From Rhodococcus yunnanensis NBRC 103083 (GTDB taxonomy: Bacteria > Actinomycetota > Actinomycetes > Mycobacteriales > Mycobacteriaceae), in the NCBI RefSeq assembly GCF_001895005.1, contig NZ_BCXH01000018.1:1-64000 (forward strand): a DNA stretch of 64,000 nt. Direction: 5' to 3'. Below, piece by piece: positions 1-7,687 of this stretch; position 1 is the stretch's first letter, and every line of letters starts with the position of its first letter. The translations under genes were made by a program, and so were the position numbers. Below the pieces are notes generated by a model. It searched no databases, was not told the origin of the DNA, and saw only the letters and a program-made list of their open reading frames with translations.

Positions 1-272
1 AGTTCGGGGCGGTCCTTGTTTCCGCTAGTGGCCGTGATCGCGCGTGGGGAGAAGTGGGCATGCCGGAGGGGCGGCCGCGAACGACGTATGACCCCTGCAA
101 ACATCGAACGATAGTGGCATGGCGGTGTCGCGAGGACAGTCGTTCGGACAGAGTGCAAACGCGTCGCCCGACAGTGTTGTCGGTTGTTCGACCGATAGCG
201 GCAGGGTCTTCGGGGTGGCACCGTTGTCCGGTGCTCTCGTCGAAGCGCATCTGGTGAGAGTAGGGAGATTTC

Positions 273-938
273 ATGAACGCACCCGGACCGTACGGCCAAT
301 ACCCCTATCGGCCGCCTGTCGTACCGAATATTCCACCTGCACCGGGACGTCCGATTCCTCCGGGTCCTCAGTACCCCGCGAATACCGGCTACCCGCCGAA
401 TGCATTTCACCAACACAGCGGACCACCTTCGAACATTCCTCGTCCACCCGCACCAGGCGGAGGCAGGAATGCGGCAGTGATCATCGCGATCGTCGCCGCA
501 GTGATACTTGTGCTCGGTGCTCTCGGCGTCGGCGGCTGGTTCCTACTTCAGAACAATTCGTCCGACGAGGCGACACAGACTTCGACAATGGCGAGTCGGA
601 CACGCGAACCTTCTGCCCAATCGACCCCGAGTGCGGCGGCACCGTCCGGGGCGTCAAGGCCCGCCGTCGTGACGTTGCCCCCGAACGCGCAGGCATGCCC
701 AGCCGCGTTCGGGCCGGCGGGCGAATACGTATCGTCCGCGGCGGGAACGACGATCACGTCCTGCCCGTTCGCAGAGGCAGTCCGAGTTGCGTACGCGGGC
801 AGCGGACAAGCCGGTGCGGCTCGAGTCGTCAATGCGACAAGTCCGGTCACCGGTAAGTCGTATGCGATGAACTGTTCTGCGGTAGGAGGTCTGGTGACGT
901 GCACCGGCGGGGACAACGCGGTCGTCTATGTCTACTAG
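273..938 (+). CDS. Proline-rich single-pass membrane protein
   Basis: The protein has 221 residues. Residues 1-65 form a cytoplasmic-type tail very rich in Pro, Gly and Tyr. One strong membrane helix follows (about 67-92, AAVIIAIVAAVILVLGALGV), then a Ser/Thr/Ala-rich linker and a small extracytoplasmic domain of about 80 residues with four Cys that may pair. This build is common in actinobacterial envelope proteins of unknown function. The start is supported by AGGGAG six bases before ATG. Its end overlaps the next gene by 11 bases, so the two are probably co-expressed. No enzymatic motif is seen. Confidence 0.75.
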   Translation: MNAPGPYGQYPYRPPVVPNIPPAPGRPIPPGPQYPANTGYPPNAFHQHSGPPSNIPRPPAPGGGRNAAVIIAIVAAVILVLGALGVGGWFLLQNNSSDEATQTSTMASRTREPSAQSTPSAAAPSGASRPAVVTLPPNAQACPAAFGPAGEYVSSAAGTTITSCPFAEAVRVAYAGSGQAGAARVVNATSPVTGKSYAMNCSAVGGLVTCTGGDNAVVYVY

Positions 939-1836
939 CCGTCGGCCTCTGCTAGGCGTTCTTGCAACCGTCGTTGTGATATCGCTGTCTGGGTGCACAA
1001 TCCCAACCGACAGGGAAGACGGCAACGCCGTCGCAGAGAGCGCAACGGAATCGACTCTCGAACCGCTACCCCCTGTGGTTCCGGTCGATCCCAGCGTCGA
1101 GGCTCCTCTTCCTCCTAGCGGCGCGAATACAGTCCGTGAGGGATTCGCCTCCCTGGCAGAGTCCTATGCTGGACAGCTCGGTCTGGCGTACATGCCGGTC
1201 GGGGGAGGGCAGGTTCAGGTTCTCGGCGATTGGTCGACTGGAGTTGCGTGGTCCACCATCAAGGTGCCGCTCGCTGTCGCAGCAATGAGAGCCACCGGAT
1301 CAGCCGAATTGCCCTCGGCAACTTCGGCAATCATCAACTCGGATAACGGAGCAGCCGAAGAACTGTGGGCTGGTCTCGGTGATCCATCAGCCGCGGCGGC
1401 AGCCGTCGAGCAGGTTCTGCTCGACGGCGGGGATACTTCCACGAACGTTCAGCCTGAGCGAATCCGCCCCGGCTACACACCATTCGGTCAAACAGAGTGG
1501 TCACTGGCTCAGCAAGCACAATTTTCTTCCGAGCTGCAGTGTGTGGACACCGGCTCCGCCGTAGTGGATCTGATGCGCCAGATTTCTTCGGACCAGTCCT
1601 GGGGTCTCGGCCGCATACCTGATTCCGCTTTCAAAGGTGGATGGGGACCCGACGAGAATGGTGGTTATCTGGTGCGTCAACTCGGGATCATCGAGGTCGC
1701 CGACGGGTTCACCGCGGTAGCCGTCGCTGCAGAACCCGATTCCGGATCGTTCTACGACGGAACCGTCATGCTCGACGCAATAGCCGAGATGCTGGGTAGA
1801 AATACTGATTCTCTCCCTTACGGGACGTGCGGATGA
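928..1836 (+). CDS. Serine-hydrolase lipoprotein of beta-lactamase/PBP fold
   Basis: The protein has 302 residues. A lipoprotein signal ends in LSGC (Cys23) and a Pro/Ser-rich linker follows. The catalytic domain shows the three hallmarks of the penicillin-binding/class A beta-lactamase fold in order and at sensible spacing: S-T-I-K at 109-112 (nucleophile Ser and Lys), S-D-N at 138-140, and K-G-G at 236-238 in place of KTG/KSG. It should be membrane-anchored outside the cell. Whether it hydrolyses beta-lactams, trims peptidoglycan or has lost activity cannot be told. It starts inside the 3' end of the proline-rich membrane protein gene, so the two form one operon. Confidence 0.75.
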   Translation: MSTSRRPLLGVLATVVVISLSGCTIPTDREDGNAVAESATESTLEPLPPVVPVDPSVEAPLPPSGANTVREGFASLAESYAGQLGLAYMPVGGGQVQVLGDWSTGVAWSTIKVPLAVAAMRATGSAELPSATSAIINSDNGAAEELWAGLGDPSAAAAAVEQVLLDGGDTSTNVQPERIRPGYTPFGQTEWSLAQQAQFSSELQCVDTGSAVVDLMRQISSDQSWGLGRIPDSAFKGGWGPDENGGYLVRQLGIIEVADGFTAVAVAAEPDSGSFYDGTVMLDAIAEMLGRNTDSLPYGTCG

Positions 1837-2001
1837 CCACCCCGCAGCATCCTCGCCGGTCGAAACAAGCAAGGGACACAGGACTCTATCGGACGACAGC
1901 AACCACCAACGGTGGCACGAACCGTCGGACAGTGCTTTTTCGCTCAGACGAGACCACCTTCGGGCGAGGAGCGGTGACAACTCTGTCCATGGTGCTGCTC
2001 A

Positions 2002-2268
2002 TCAGCGGCGTCTCCAATCGAATCGGTTGAGCGCGAAAGAAATCAGGGAGGTCGAGTCCAGGGCGATGGCCGCCACGATGAGGATGCCGGCGTACATGTC
2101 GGCTATGTCGAATCCGTCGTAGCGAGCGAGATGAAGTGCGGCCGTGGGACTGGCCAGCACGTCCTCGGAACGCGGACGCGGTGGATCGATGTCCACCTCG
2201 TGGAGGAAACGGCCTGGCCGCGCGCTCATCACGAGAACGCTATCGGACAGCAAAGTTGGAGCCGGCAC
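2002..2268 (-). pseudogene. Remnant of a nitrate/sulfonate/taurine-type ABC transporter
   Basis: An 88-codon open frame joins two unrelated tails. Its first half (LSDSVLVMSARPGR, then EVDIDPPRPRSEDVL) matches the C-terminal end of SsuB/TauB-type ATPases. Its second half (MYAGILIVAAIALDS, ending in DWRRR) looks like the last membrane helix and basic tail of the partner permease. No Walker A, signature or Walker B motif is present. The simplest reading is a deletion that fused the ATPase tail to the permease tail, leaving a non-functional scrap. Confidence 0.5.
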
Positions 2269-2432
2269 GGGCGGTGTTCGTGCCGTCGGACGCCGCTGTG
2301 CGCGAGGCCGAGGAACTGTTGGCCGATCTGGGTCGAGCGAGCTCGGGCGTAGCGGTCGACAGCAAGGGGTTCCTGATCGACGAGGCCGTGGCCCGAACCG
2401 CTCGGCGGGTGGTGGAGCGAGCCCCTAGTTGA
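2256..2432 (+). pseudogene. C-terminal scrap of a CitE/HpcH-type CoA-ester lyase
   Basis: About 58 codons (from AVFVPSDAAVREAEELLADL to ARTARRVVERA) resemble the last helix-turn segment of citrate lyase beta/HpcH family enzymes, including the typical S-K-G-F-L-I-D-E-A-V-A run before the end. The TIM-barrel body with its metal and CoA sites is absent. It abuts the ABC-transporter scrap on the other strand, so both look like debris from one deletion. The 165 bases before this debris, after the serine-hydrolase gene, show no gene. Confidence 0.45.
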
Positions 2433-2437
2433 GTGCG

Positions 2438-3418
2438 TCAGTTGAGTGCGTCGGCGATTCTCGGTGCGAGGTTGTCGAGTGCGTAGGGGATCGAGAGGAC
2501 CGAGTTGTAGGTGATCGCGCCGCGCTGGTCGAGGCTCGCTGCGATGATCGCGCCGTTGCGTCCGGCGGTCGTGTTCGCGAAAGCTGGGTTCAGCGCGACG
2601 ATGTCGAAGTTCTCGTCCGGCCCGAGTACGAGCATGACGTCGGCGTCGAGGAGGTTCACATTCTCCGCGGAGACCTCGACGTAGAAGGTGTCGCCGGTGT
2701 CCCTGCTGGTGATCTCCTCGGGGATCTGGAAGCCGAGCGAGGTCAGGAACTGTCCGCGGCCGTCTCCCGGTAGGAAGCCAGCGAAGACACCGCTGTAGGA
2801 CAGGATTGCGACTCCCGTCTTGTCTGCGAACTGCGGATACTTCGCGACGGTGTCCGCGATCAGTTGATCGGTCTTCGTATTCAGTTCGTCCCCTTCGCCG
2901 GGGACACCGAGGGCGGTGGCGATGGTCTCCGTCACCTGGGCGCGAGGAACCGCATAGGCAGCGGTGCCCGCTGGCCGGGCAATGGTGGGCGCGATCTCGC
3001 TGAGCTTGGTGTACGTCGCCACGTCGAATCCTGCGGTCACCCCGAGAATCAGATCAGGAGCAAGACCTGCGATCTGCTCGAAATTCGGTTCGGAATCCGA
3101 CTCGATGAGAGTGAGATCGGCGTCCCCGACCTGCTCCTCGGTCCACGGTCCCAATCCTGTTTCGTAGAAGGCGAATCCGGTGTTTCCGACGGGTACCTGG
3201 CCGAGGGCGAGGACGACGTCGGCATCGGTCACGCCGAGCGTGACGATGCGTTCGGGCTTGGCCGACACCGTGGTGCTGCCGTACGCGTGCTCGATTGTGA
3301 CCGGGAAGGCGCCCGACGATTCGGACTCCTCCGACGAATCTGTGTCCGAACCCGAGCACCCTGCCGCCAGCATCACACTGAGCAGAAGTGCTCCCAATTT
3401 CCATGAACGAACTCGCAC
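2438..3418 (-). CDS. Iron-siderophore ABC transporter substrate-binding lipoprotein
   Basis: The protein has 326 residues. The signal peptide ends in LAAGC (Cys21), so it should be lipid-anchored outside the membrane. The body has the FecB/FepB/FhuD (class III, cluster A-II) pattern: a conserved beta strand with KPERIVTLGVTDADVVLALG, then a helix backbone and a second lobe with LLDADVMLVLGPDENFD. It would capture a ferric siderophore and hand it to a FecCD-type permease, but no permease or ATPase lies next to it. Expression is probably iron-repressed through the iron box 22 bases before the start. Confidence 0.85.
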   Translation of the reverse strand: MRVRSWKLGALLLSVMLAAGCSGSDTDSSEESESSGAFPVTIEHAYGSTTVSAKPERIVTLGVTDADVVLALGQVPVGNTGFAFYETGLGPWTEEQVGDADLTLIESDSEPNFEQIAGLAPDLILGVTAGFDVATYTKLSEIAPTIARPAGTAAYAVPRAQVTETIATALGVPGEGDELNTKTDQLIADTVAKYPQFADKTGVAILSYSGVFAGFLPGDGRGQFLTSLGFQIPEEITSRDTGDTFYVEVSAENVNLLDADVMLVLGPDENFDIVALNPAFANTTAGRNGAIIAASLDQRGAITYNSVLSIPYALDNLAPRIADALN

Positions 3419-3439
3419 TGCCTTCTCCGACCTAGTAGA

Positions 3440-3458
3440 TATGGTGAGGTAAACCTAA
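3440..3458 (-). promoter_or_regulatory. IdeR/DmdR-type iron box
   Basis: On the minus strand the 19-mer TTAGGTTTACCTCACCATA matches the actinobacterial iron-box pattern TWAGGTTAGSCTWACCTWA at about 15 of 19 positions, with the TTAGGTT and ACC half-sites intact. It sits directly upstream of the siderophore-binding lipoprotein gene, where an iron-dependent repressor would block transcription. Confidence 0.7.
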
Positions 3459-3503
3459 CCAACATAGGTGGCGTAGTGCAAAACGAAGCCGTGCGCGGAT
3501 CTC

Positions 3504-4883
3504 TCAGTTCGGCAGCGGCGCCAGCTGCGCGAGTGTCGATCCGGACTGCAGTAAGAAGGTCCCATCGCCCCCGCCGACGTAGGTGTCCACCGACGACGAC
3601 TCCTCGGGCAGCATCTTGCTGTACTCGGCCGACCAAAGTTTCTCGCCGGTGCGGACGTCGACGGCAATCAGGCTCCCGCCGCTCGTGGTCAGGACCGCAT
3701 CACCATCGCGGGCGATGGTCGACCACACTTCGTCGGCCTGCCACCGCTGCTCGCCGGAGCGAAGATCGATCGCGACTGTGCGCTCATCGAGTTGCAGCAG
3801 ACCGATGTCTCCCACCACGGCCACCAGAGTGCCGCGCGTGCGCGCTTCGTTCCACTCGTCGGCCTCCTGATCGAGTACCAGTAGGCCGCTGCGCCAGAGC
3901 TCGTCGCCGGTTGTGCGGTCGAATGCTTTGTCGCCCAAGACGATCGGCACGGTTACGTCGGTTGGTTCGTCGATGGACAGATAGTGCTGTGCCGGGCTCG
4001 ACGAGGTGGCGAGTACGTCGCCGTCCCGGGTGAACGCAATGGTTCCGGTGACATCGGACGAGCTCGCATCGCAATCGAAGGTGGAGCCGACGGCGAGATC
4101 TCCGGCTGTTCGATACTGCGAGATCAGGCAGTCGTCGAGAATATCCGTTGTCCATATTTCGGCACCCGATTGCGCGTGGAAGGTGGCGAAGTCACCACCG
4201 AGGTCGAAGTAGCCGACGTCGGATCCGACCTTCAGCTGATCTGCATACTGATCTTCCCAGCCGGCCGAGACGGGCAGCGAGGTGCTCCAGTCTGCGTCGT
4301 AATCATCCAGGGTTCCGCGATGAAGTTGCACGTCCGCATCTTCGAGGTCGCCTTCGGCCACGTAGAGGCGCTCGTTCGCAACCGTTGCGGCGAACATGTA
4401 TGGCGCAGTGTCGAAATGGCGCGATTGACCGGTCTCGACGTCGAACGTGACCAACCCTGGATTCTCGCCGTACGACGGTACCGAGCAGACCAGGTTACCG
4501 TCCAGGGTTTGCTCGGAGCATGCGTCGAAATCGCCCGCAGGCGAAGTCCACTTCACTTCGCCGGTATCGGAGTCGATTCCGAGCATCACTGCATCGGAGT
4601 TGGGACCGTCGCCGTCAGGGACGACGGCGAGCGTCAGAAGTACGTCTTCGACGCGAATGACGCCGACGCCCCACGGGTAGATCGACCCGGTTCGGGGGTC
4701 GGAGAACGTCGCACCGTCGAGCCCGCTCGCGGAAGCCTCAGTGGCCCAGGCCAACCCCGGGGCGCCGGGGGACGCGTCGGTGATCCGTTTGATCGTGGTC
4801 GTACGGTCCTGCGCGAGTACGACGGCAGCTGCTGACACCGTGACAACGGCAACGACGCCTGCGATCACGAGCTGAGTTTTCAC
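3504..4883 (-). CDS. Membrane-anchored PQQ-like beta-propeller protein
   Basis: The protein has 459 residues. An N-terminal hydrophobic segment (about 4-24) without a lipobox should act as signal or anchor. The rest contains repeated blades with the sequence style of PQQ/YVTN-like propellers, such as IDSDTGEVKWTSPAG, FDVETGQSRHF, DLRSGEQRWQADE and VDVRTGEKLWSAEYS. A few Cys in the middle may form disulfides. This is a scaffold fold, and nothing shows bound PQQ or dehydrogenase activity. Its ATG overlaps the stop of the upstream gene in an ATGA, so it is translationally coupled to that membrane protein, a likely partner. Confidence 0.75.
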   Translation of the reverse strand: MKTQLVIAGVVAVVTVSAAAVVLAQDRTTTIKRITDASPGAPGLAWATEASASGLDGATFSDPRTGSIYPWGVGVIRVEDVLLTLAVVPDGDGPNSDAVMLGIDSDTGEVKWTSPAGDFDACSEQTLDGNLVCSVPSYGENPGLVTFDVETGQSRHFDTAPYMFAATVANERLYVAEGDLEDADVQLHRGTLDDYDADWSTSLPVSAGWEDQYADQLKVGSDVGYFDLGGDFATFHAQSGAEIWTTDILDDCLISQYRTAGDLAVGSTFDCDASSSDVTGTIAFTRDGDVLATSSSPAQHYLSIDEPTDVTVPIVLGDKAFDRTTGDELWRSGLLVLDQEADEWNEARTRGTLVAVVGDIGLLQLDERTVAIDLRSGEQRWQADEVWSTIARDGDAVLTTSGGSLIAVDVRTGEKLWSAEYSKMLPEESSSVDTYVGGGDGTFLLQSGSTLAQLAPLPN

Positions 4884-6073
4884 GGCAGATCCAATCCCGG
4901 CGTCAGGGCCACACGCTCCAAGGCGGCGGGATCCCAGGGGTTTTCAGTGACGATCGTGATACCAAGACCCGATGGAGTGGCGACGGACGCGAAGCCGCCC
5001 GACCCAAACAGGCCAGGATCGGACGCGGCACCGCGATCGATGGCGATCGTCAACGGCCCTGCAGCGCTGTTCACCACCTGGCACAGGCCACCTCCCCATG
5101 TGCTCGTGCGCAGTGCACCGAGCGGGGGTGAGGGCAGTAGCGCGCCGGTATCTGCGCGTAACAAAGCAGAATCGAGAGCTTCGATCTCGGCGACGGTGAA
5201 AGGCTGTGTCTCTCCCGATGACTGGCTACTCGAGAACGCCGATGCAGAGCCGCATTCCGCCGAGTTTCCCGGTGTCCCCGGCGGCGGCGCCACCGAGGTC
5301 GCCAACGCCGGATCTGTGACGACCCGGACGAGTTCATCCAGGGTCAACGGCAGGGCATCCTCGTCGCCGGGAGCGGAACTGTACGCCGATACCCACGACC
5401 CGTCCGTTCGGTATGCCGTTGCGCTTCGAGTCGAGGTACGTTCGTCGTTCACTTCCCGCCACGAATCGTCCGTGTCGACGACGGTACCGTCGGGCAGAGT
5501 GGTTCTCTCGTCGAGTGTGCCGGCGACACAGCTGGGAACACCTTCGTCTCGCTGGGAAACGCCGAGGCTGACAAATCCCGATTTCCCTTCCCGCGAGAGG
5601 GTGGCCAACGCGCTCGTCGATTCGATCGACGGCTGCCCGGCTGTGTCGTCGTAGACGGGGATGGGGTCGAAGTACGGAATCTGCCCATCCTCGAACTCGA
5701 CGTCCGAGGGGAGCGCCGCGGACAACGCCGTCGACATGAGCTGGGCCTTGGGACCGCTGAACCACGGAGCGGCAGGATTGTCGTAACTGGCCGAACCGTC
5801 TCCGATGAAGGAGAAGTATCGGTCTTCGATCGGTTCCTCGACGGAATCGCACCCGGGGATGGTGCTGGGATAGTCGACCTCCGGGGTCACGACGACGTAC
5901 TCCTCCTGCGCAGGGGGAGGAGCTTCGGTCGAGGTCGCCGGCTGCACTGTCAGCTCGGGTTCTTCCGGGGTGGCGGTGAGACCGGCGACCACGATTCCGG
6001 CCGCAACGATCGAGGTGATGACGAACACCGTCATCAGCGTGTCGTGCGACCGCGGCGGTGCATGCTCGTCCAT
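4880..6073 (-). CDS. Single-pass membrane protein of unknown function
   Basis: The protein has 397 residues. A short basic N-terminus precedes one membrane helix (about 12-33, TLMTVFVITSIVAAGIVVAGL), a Pro/Thr/Glu linker and a large extracytoplasmic domain rich in Ser, Asp and Gly, with scattered Cys. I recognise no family. It is the first gene of a two-gene unit with the propeller protein (4-base overlap), so the two probably act together at the outer face of the membrane. A downstream Met in the same frame lies next to the helix and could be the true start. Confidence 0.65.
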   Translation of the reverse strand: MDEHAPPRSHDTLMTVFVITSIVAAGIVVAGLTATPEEPELTVQPATSTEAPPPAQEEYVVVTPEVDYPSTIPGCDSVEEPIEDRYFSFIGDGSASYDNPAAPWFSGPKAQLMSTALSAALPSDVEFEDGQIPYFDPIPVYDDTAGQPSIESTSALATLSREGKSGFVSLGVSQRDEGVPSCVAGTLDERTTLPDGTVVDTDDSWREVNDERTSTRSATAYRTDGSWVSAYSSAPGDEDALPLTLDELVRVVTDPALATSVAPPPGTPGNSAECGSASAFSSSQSSGETQPFTVAEIEALDSALLRADTGALLPSPPLGALRTSTWGGGLCQVVNSAAGPLTIAIDRGAASDPGLFGSGGFASVATPSGLGITIVTENPWDPAALERVALTPGLDLP

Positions 6074-6122
6074 GCACCATTAGTACCATTCGTCTTGTTA
6101 ACGACCGGACAGGCGAACGGGT

Positions 6123-7016
6123 TCAGCGGAAGTAGGAACCACTGGCCAGGTCGTCGGCCAGGGTCGGTCCCGTCGGCGTCCATTCGAGGAGCTTCTGCGT
6201 CATGGTGCTGGACGACGACAGATCCATTGCGAAGAAGTTGCCGATGAATCCGAAGTGGTCGAAAGCCTCCTCCGCCGGAATGGACGCGGTAGGCAATCCG
6301 AGTCCGCGCCCGATGGATTCGGCGATCTCCTTGGACGACACGCTTTCCTCGCCGACGGCGTGTAACCGAGCTCCCGCCGGAGCCGTTTCCAGCCCGAGCC
6401 GGATCATCTCGGCCGCGTCCGAACGGTGAACCGCGGCCCATCCTGTCGAACCGTCTCCTACGTACCCTGAGACCCCCTTGGCGCGGGCCGCGGCAACGAT
6501 GAGGGAGATGAAGCCGTGGTCACCATCGCCGTGGGTCGTCGGCGAGAAGCGCAACGCGATCGGCTTGACGCCCTTGTCCGCATATCCGAGGGCGAGATTC
6601 TCCGCTCCGCCGCGCGGTGCGTCGGGACCGATGAACGGCGACGCGTCGTCCTCGGTGCTCGGGCGTCCCTGCGCCAAACCGGCGACGCCGGACGCGAACA
6701 GGAACGGCCGGTTCGAGCCGCTCAACACCTCACAGATCGTCTCGACGGCAGTGCGCTCGGCGCGATTGGACTCGGCGGGGTTGCTCCAGTCGTGTTTGTT
6801 CGCGAGGTGGATGACGGCCTCGGCATCGGACGAGCCCTCGCGCAGGCTATCGAGATCGTCGAGGCCTCCGCGTAGAACGGTGGCACCCTTGGCTTGTAGG
6901 GCTTTCGCCGACGCATCGGACCTGGCGAGGCCGGTGACCTCGTACCCAGCGGCGAGCAGAGTGTCGACGGTGGCCGAGCCGATCCAACCGGAGGCGCCGG
7001 TGACAAAAATGCTCAT
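6123..7016 (-). CDS. NAD(P)-dependent epimerase/dehydratase-type SDR
   Basis: The protein has 297 residues of the extended/atypical SDR type. The N-terminus reads FVTGASGWIGSATVDTLLAAG, a Rossmann dinucleotide-binding motif. Next come the conserved AVIHLAN strand and a central SNRPFLFASGVAGL segment in the place of the catalytic region. The active-site Tyr-x3-Lys is not in its usual form. It would act on a small or nucleotide-sugar-like substrate in the cytoplasm. It is divergent from a TetR gene with a large inverted repeat between them, which suggests direct repression by that regulator. Confidence 0.8.
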   Translation of the reverse strand: MSIFVTGASGWIGSATVDTLLAAGYEVTGLARSDASAKALQAKGATVLRGGLDDLDSLREGSSDAEAVIHLANKHDWSNPAESNRAERTAVETICEVLSGSNRPFLFASGVAGLAQGRPSTEDDASPFIGPDAPRGGAENLALGYADKGVKPIALRFSPTTHGDGDHGFISLIVAAARAKGVSGYVGDGSTGWAAVHRSDAAEMIRLGLETAPAGARLHAVGEESVSSKEIAESIGRGLGLPTASIPAEEAFDHFGFIGNFFAMDLSSSSTMTQKLLEWTPTGPTLADDLASGSYFR

Positions 7017-7046
7017 GCTATTTCCCCTTCTTCGATGGCTGTCGGG

Positions 7047-7097
7047 TGATGACAGCTCCTGACATCAGGGTACGCCCGACGTCAGGAACTGTCATCA
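7047..7097. promoter_or_regulatory. Inverted-repeat operator between SDR and TetR genes
   Basis: Two 17-base arms, TGATGACAGCTCCTGAC (7047-7063) and GTCAGGAACTGTCATCA (7081-7097), are inverted copies with one mismatch. Smaller palindromes centred on GACATC and GACGTC lie between and at their inner edges. The layout fits binding of one or two TetR dimers over both divergent promoters. Confidence 0.65.
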
Positions 7098-7110
7098 CTA
7101 AGATGGCCGC

Positions 7111-7683
7111 ATGGCCAGATGGAAGCCGGGCGCGAAAGATCGACTGCATGCAGCAGCGTTGGAGCTGTACGCCGAGCGCGGCTTCGAACAGACGACGGTG
7201 ACCGACATCGCCCAGGCTGCCGGGCTGACAGAGCGCACGTTCTTCCGTCACTTCACCGATAAGCGTGAGGTCCTCTTCGGCGGCCAGGATCAACTTCGGC
7301 AAGTCTTCGTGGACGGCGTGGCCGCGGCACCGGAGCCCGCCCCGGCGGTCGACGTCGTCGCCAATGCACTTCAGGCCGCTGCATCGTATTTTCCCGATGA
7401 ACGACGGCAGAGCTCACGCACACGACAAACCGTCATCGACGCGAATCCGGGTTTGCAGGAACGCGAATTGCTCAAATTGGCGTCGCTCACACAGAGCATC
7501 GCAGTTGCGGTCGGTGAGCGTGGTGTGCCCGAGCCCCAGGCGACTCTGGCCGCACACACCGCAGTGACAGTGTTCGGCGTCGCGTTCGTGCAATGGATCG
7601 AAGACGGTGAACAGCGGTCGTTCGGAGACATCGCGCACGAAATCTTCGAAGAGTTACGATCCCTGACGAGCCCGCCTCTCTGA
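7111..7683 (+). CDS. TetR-family transcriptional regulator
   Basis: The protein has 190 residues. The N-terminal HTH is clear: a helix with AALELYAERGFEQTTVTDIAQAAGLTER, then TFFRHFTDKREVLF, the TetR signature, at about residues 10-57. The C-terminal helical domain would bind an effector and dimerise. It is divergent from the SDR gene across the inverted repeat and is followed four bases later by an MFS transporter gene. It probably represses itself, the SDR and the transporter, perhaps responding to a compound the SDR or transporter handles. Confidence 0.88.
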   Translation: MARWKPGAKDRLHAAALELYAERGFEQTTVTDIAQAAGLTERTFFRHFTDKREVLFGGQDQLRQVFVDGVAAAPEPAPAVDVVANALQAAASYFPDERRQSSRTRQTVIDANPGLQERELLKLASLTQSIAVAVGERGVPEPQATLAAHTAVTVFGVAFVQWIEDGEQRSFGDIAHEIFEELRSLTSPPL

Positions 7684-7687
7684 CACT

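Noticed and set aside
119-856. Long 245-codon frame over the first membrane-protein gene
   Set aside because: Arg/Ser/Thr-rich shadow frame without an RBS; the overlapping frame at 273-938 has a clear RBS, membrane helix and linker.
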